From a bacterium (lineage in GTDB: Bacteria > Chloroflexota > Dormibacteria > UBA8260 > Bog-877): a DNA stretch of 7,543 nucleotides. The notes beneath the pieces are model-generated. The model was not told the origin of the DNA and ran no database searches. It saw only the letters and a program-made list of their open reading frames with translations. A program made the translations under genes and the position numbers. The DNA lies in the NCBI GenBank assembly GCA_021791345.1, contig JAJYWT010000205.1, positions 1-7,543 on the forward strand, given 5' to 3'. Shown here piece by piece: positions 6,482 to 7,543 of the stretch; positions within the stretch are counted from its first letter, which is position 1; the number at the start of each line of letters is the position of its first letter.

Positions 6482-6549
6482 TATCCGGTTCCTGAAGTGA
6501 TAGGAGACAATGGGATGGTCGTCGCAGGCGACACAATGAGGGCCAGATC
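6482..6549. other. Short spacer before the IS630 remnant
   Basis: These 68 nt lie between the GT87 stop and the first recognisable transposase codon. Nothing is visible beyond a GGAGA word at about 6502-6506. If the IS630 left terminal repeat survives it should be here, but without its partner end I cannot identify it. Confidence 0.3.
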
Positions 6550-6866
6550 ATGCCCCGTGGCCGTCTCAAACGCCAACTGCTGGTCAGCCCGGAGGACGGG
6601 GAGCATGGCGTACGCTGGCGACGCCGGAGCACCACCTCTGAACGAGTTGGCGTGGCGGGCGGACCTCGTTCTGCGCTATGCCGAGGGGTTAGCAACCGGG
6701 ATGTGACCGCCCAACCTCAGGTGAGCGAGGCCAGGGTGGGGAGGTGGCGGCAGCGCTACATCAGTCCAACCTCAGGTGAGCGAGGCCAGGGTGGGGAGGT
6801 GGCGGCAGCGCTACATCAGTCGGGGGCTGGTGGGTCTCGTGGACGAGCCCTGGTGCGGGGCGCCCC
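6550..6866 (+). pseudogene. IS630-family transposase, N-terminal DNA-binding part, frameshifted
   Basis: Remnant of an IS630-family transposase. It opens at ATG 6550 (MPRGRLKRQLLVSPED, then RRRSTTS) in one frame and moves to the next frame near 6640 (NELAWRADLVLRYAEGL). It then shifts back at about 6691, where one A seems lost from a GGTTAAGC-like context (SNRDVTAQPQ). Finally it enters the 55-bp tandem duplication, which shifts it again. After the second copy it reads VSEARVGRWRQRYIS then RGLVGLVDEPWCGAPRS, the typical helix-turn-helix and linker region before the DDE domain. A TGA at 6703-6705 interrupts the second frame. The homology ends inside the GGGGCGCCCC at 6857-6866, where opposite-strand integrase sequence begins. 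It cannot make a functional transposase. Confidence 0.85.
6711..6820 (+). repeat. Perfect 55-bp tandem duplication inside the IS630 remnant
   Basis: Bases 6711-6765 and 6766-6820 are identical over all 55 positions and directly adjacent. Each copy encodes the transposase segment around VSEARVGRWRQRYIS. Because 55 is one more than a multiple of three, the extra copy shifts the frame; the relic is read in one frame in copy 1 and in another in copy 2. The lack of any difference points to a recent event, or to an assembly artefact. Confidence 0.97.
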
Positions 6867-7125
6867 GCTCCAGATCGACGTCGCGCCAGCGGAGAGCCAG
6901 GACCTCGCCCCGACGCATCCCTGACGTGCAGGCCAGGATGTGGACCGCCTCCAGGCGGTCGGTAGCCGCCGCCGCTATCAGCTGGCGCACCTCAGCGCCG
7001 TTGAGCACCCGCCAGGGAGTTCTGCTCATCTGCGGAAGGGTGACAAGGTCCGCCACGTTCCTGGTGAGCAACCCCCACCGGACCACCTGCCCAAGCGCCC
7101 TGTGGAGCGCGGCGTGGACGATGTG
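6857..7125 (-). pseudogene. Tyrosine recombinase (phage-type integrase) fragment
   Basis: On the minus strand, from about 7125 down to 6857, one frame reads HIVHAALHRALGQVVRWG, LLTRNVADLV, EVRQLIAAAATDRLEAVHI and then TSGMRRGEVLALRWRDVDL. This is the end of the core-binding domain and the start of the catalytic domain of a tyrosine recombinase. The Arg in GMRRGE (codon near 6913-6915) is the first catalytic residue. The Lys, His-x-x-Arg and Tyr regions are absent, since the frame runs into antisense IS630 sequence after ERGAP. Upstream of HIVH the frame stays open to about 7200, but it is antisense to IS630 coding sequence and shows no integrase features. The fragment is internal only and cannot be active. 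It sits where the middle of the IS630 transposase should be. Confidence 0.85.
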
Positions 7126-7394
7126 GAGCCACAGATTCAGGCGTTGGATCGCACCCAGCCACTGCCGCCGATGCGGCCCGGGACCCCCGAGAGTCAGCCC
7201 ATGACTACCGCCGCCACGGAATTCCCACCTTGTCCGCTGCCCTGGACATCGGCAGTGGCAATGTGATCGGGGACCCCCACCGGCGCCATCGCAGCTCCGA
7301 GTTCCTCAGCATTCTGCAGCGCACGCGCGCCGCAGTTCCCGCCGACCTGGATGTCCATCTGGTGCTGGACAACTATGGCACCCATAAGACTCCT
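7117..7394 (+). pseudogene. IS630-family transposase, catalytic-domain piece, truncated
   Basis: This piece resumes the IS630 transposase after the integrase fragment. DVEPQIQALDRTQP, then MRPGTPESQ, corresponds to the family block around the first catalytic Asp, usually DEKSQIQALDR; the Asp is kept (7120-7122) but the EKS following it is changed. One base is missing at about 7197-7200, after which the frame continues HDYRRHGIPTLSAALDIG, HRRHRSSEFL, and PADLDVHLVLDNYGTHKTP with the second catalytic Asp in LDN (7368-7370). Homology stops at about 7394. The block with the final Glu, and the C-terminus, are gone. The same strand and similar style suggest it belonged to the same gene as the piece at 6550-6866, with roughly 85 residues between them missing by my recollection of the family. 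Confidence 0.87.
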
Positions 7395-7429
7395 ACATCC
7401 TCGCCAGCATCGCCTGCCTTTGCGTCACT

Positions 7430-7450
7430 ACTTCAGAAGCAGGACACTAG
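7430..7450 (+). repeat. 21-nt direct repeat, copy 2
   Basis: This matches 1261-1281 at 19 of 21 positions in the same orientation. It lies 35 nt after the point where IS630 homology ends and 41 nt before the last ATG. The last eight bases, with what follows, form the perfect 8-bp palindrome CACTAGTG (7445-7452), which is not present at copy 1. A mobile-element end or insertion target is the likeliest meaning. Confidence 0.5.
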
Positions 7451-7491
7451 TGGTCCGTCGTTGAAATAGCTGAACCCGGTAAGCTGGCAGT

Positions 7492-7543
7492 ATGAAGATG
7501 ATGCCAGCTGCGGAGCCGTTGCCGGTGCGAGGGGAAGAACGAG
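7492..7543 (+). CDS. Possible start of a gene running off the window (unknown)
   Basis: ATG 7492 opens a frame that stays open to the window edge, beginning MKMMPAAEPLPVRGEER. No domain can be recognised in 17 residues, and the ribosome site is weak. The style (short polar start, then charged residues) would suit the first residues of another IS630-type transposase. The dinucleotide TA at 7448-7449, followed by GTGGTCCGTCG, could be the start of such an element. This is a guess; it may equally be a non-coding stretch. Confidence 0.3.
   Translation, partial: MKMMPAAEPLPVRGEER

Noticed and set aside
6711..6820. CRISPR-like array
   Set aside because: The two copies are directly adjacent with no spacer and encode part of a transposase; it is a simple tandem duplication.
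6776..7204. 142-codon plus-strand frame read as one gene
   Set aside because: Only its first ~30 codons are IS630-like; the rest is antisense to the integrase fragment, so the frame is a mosaic and not a gene.

Overview
The window looks like an accessory polysaccharide or glycoconjugate locus of a high-GC bacterium. An actinobacterium is most likely, judging from the IS1380-type transposase, the GTG/TTG starts and the style of the integrase and IS630 remnants. No taxonomic marker gene is present, so this is a judgement from style only.

Layout. (1) 1-1035 is the 3' part of an IS1380-family transposase gene, cut off by the window edge, with the probable IS right-end region up to about 1281. 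(2) 1282-1572 is non-coding or unassigned; it holds a strong GC hairpin at 1309-1339. (3) 1573-4881 is a tightly packed four-gene operon with junctions of -10, 0 and +1 nt: a Gfo/Idh/MocA nucleotide-sugar 3-dehydrogenase, a DegT/DnrJ/EryC1 PLP aminotransferase, a polyprenyl-phosphate-glycosyltransferase-like GT2 enzyme, and a WbpD/WlbB-type left-handed beta-helix N-acetyltransferase. (4) 4882-5206 is a 325-nt gap with no convincing gene. (5) 5207-6481 is a multipass membrane protein of the GT87 (DUF2029) type, with a textbook Shine-Dalgarno before a TTG start. (6) 6482-7543 is a scrapyard of mobile DNA. It holds an IS630-family transposase broken into N- and C-terminal pieces with several frameshifts, including a perfect 55-bp tandem duplication. 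Between the pieces lies an inverted piece of a tyrosine recombinase gene. At the very end is the possible start of another small gene.

How the genes may work together. The dehydrogenase, aminotransferase and acetyltransferase match the three steps that turn a UDP-GlcNAc-type substrate into its 3-keto, 3-amino and 3-acetamido derivative, as in the GnnA/GnnB and WbpB/WbpE/WbpD routes. No UDP-sugar 6-dehydrogenase and no 2-epimerase are visible, so the product could be UDP-GlcNAc3NAc itself, or the uronic acid if a 6-dehydrogenase lies elsewhere. The GT2 enzyme could load a sugar onto a polyprenyl phosphate. The GT87 protein could then use that lipid-linked donor on the outer face of the membrane. 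This last link is inference from family knowledge and gene order.

The sugar genes use more A/T-ending codons (GTA, CTA, ATA, TTA) than the IS1380 gene beside them, and both flanks are mobile DNA, which suits a horizontally acquired glycan island. Near-identical ~21-nt sequences at 1261-1281 and 7430-7450, in the same orientation, bracket the cluster and may be element ends.
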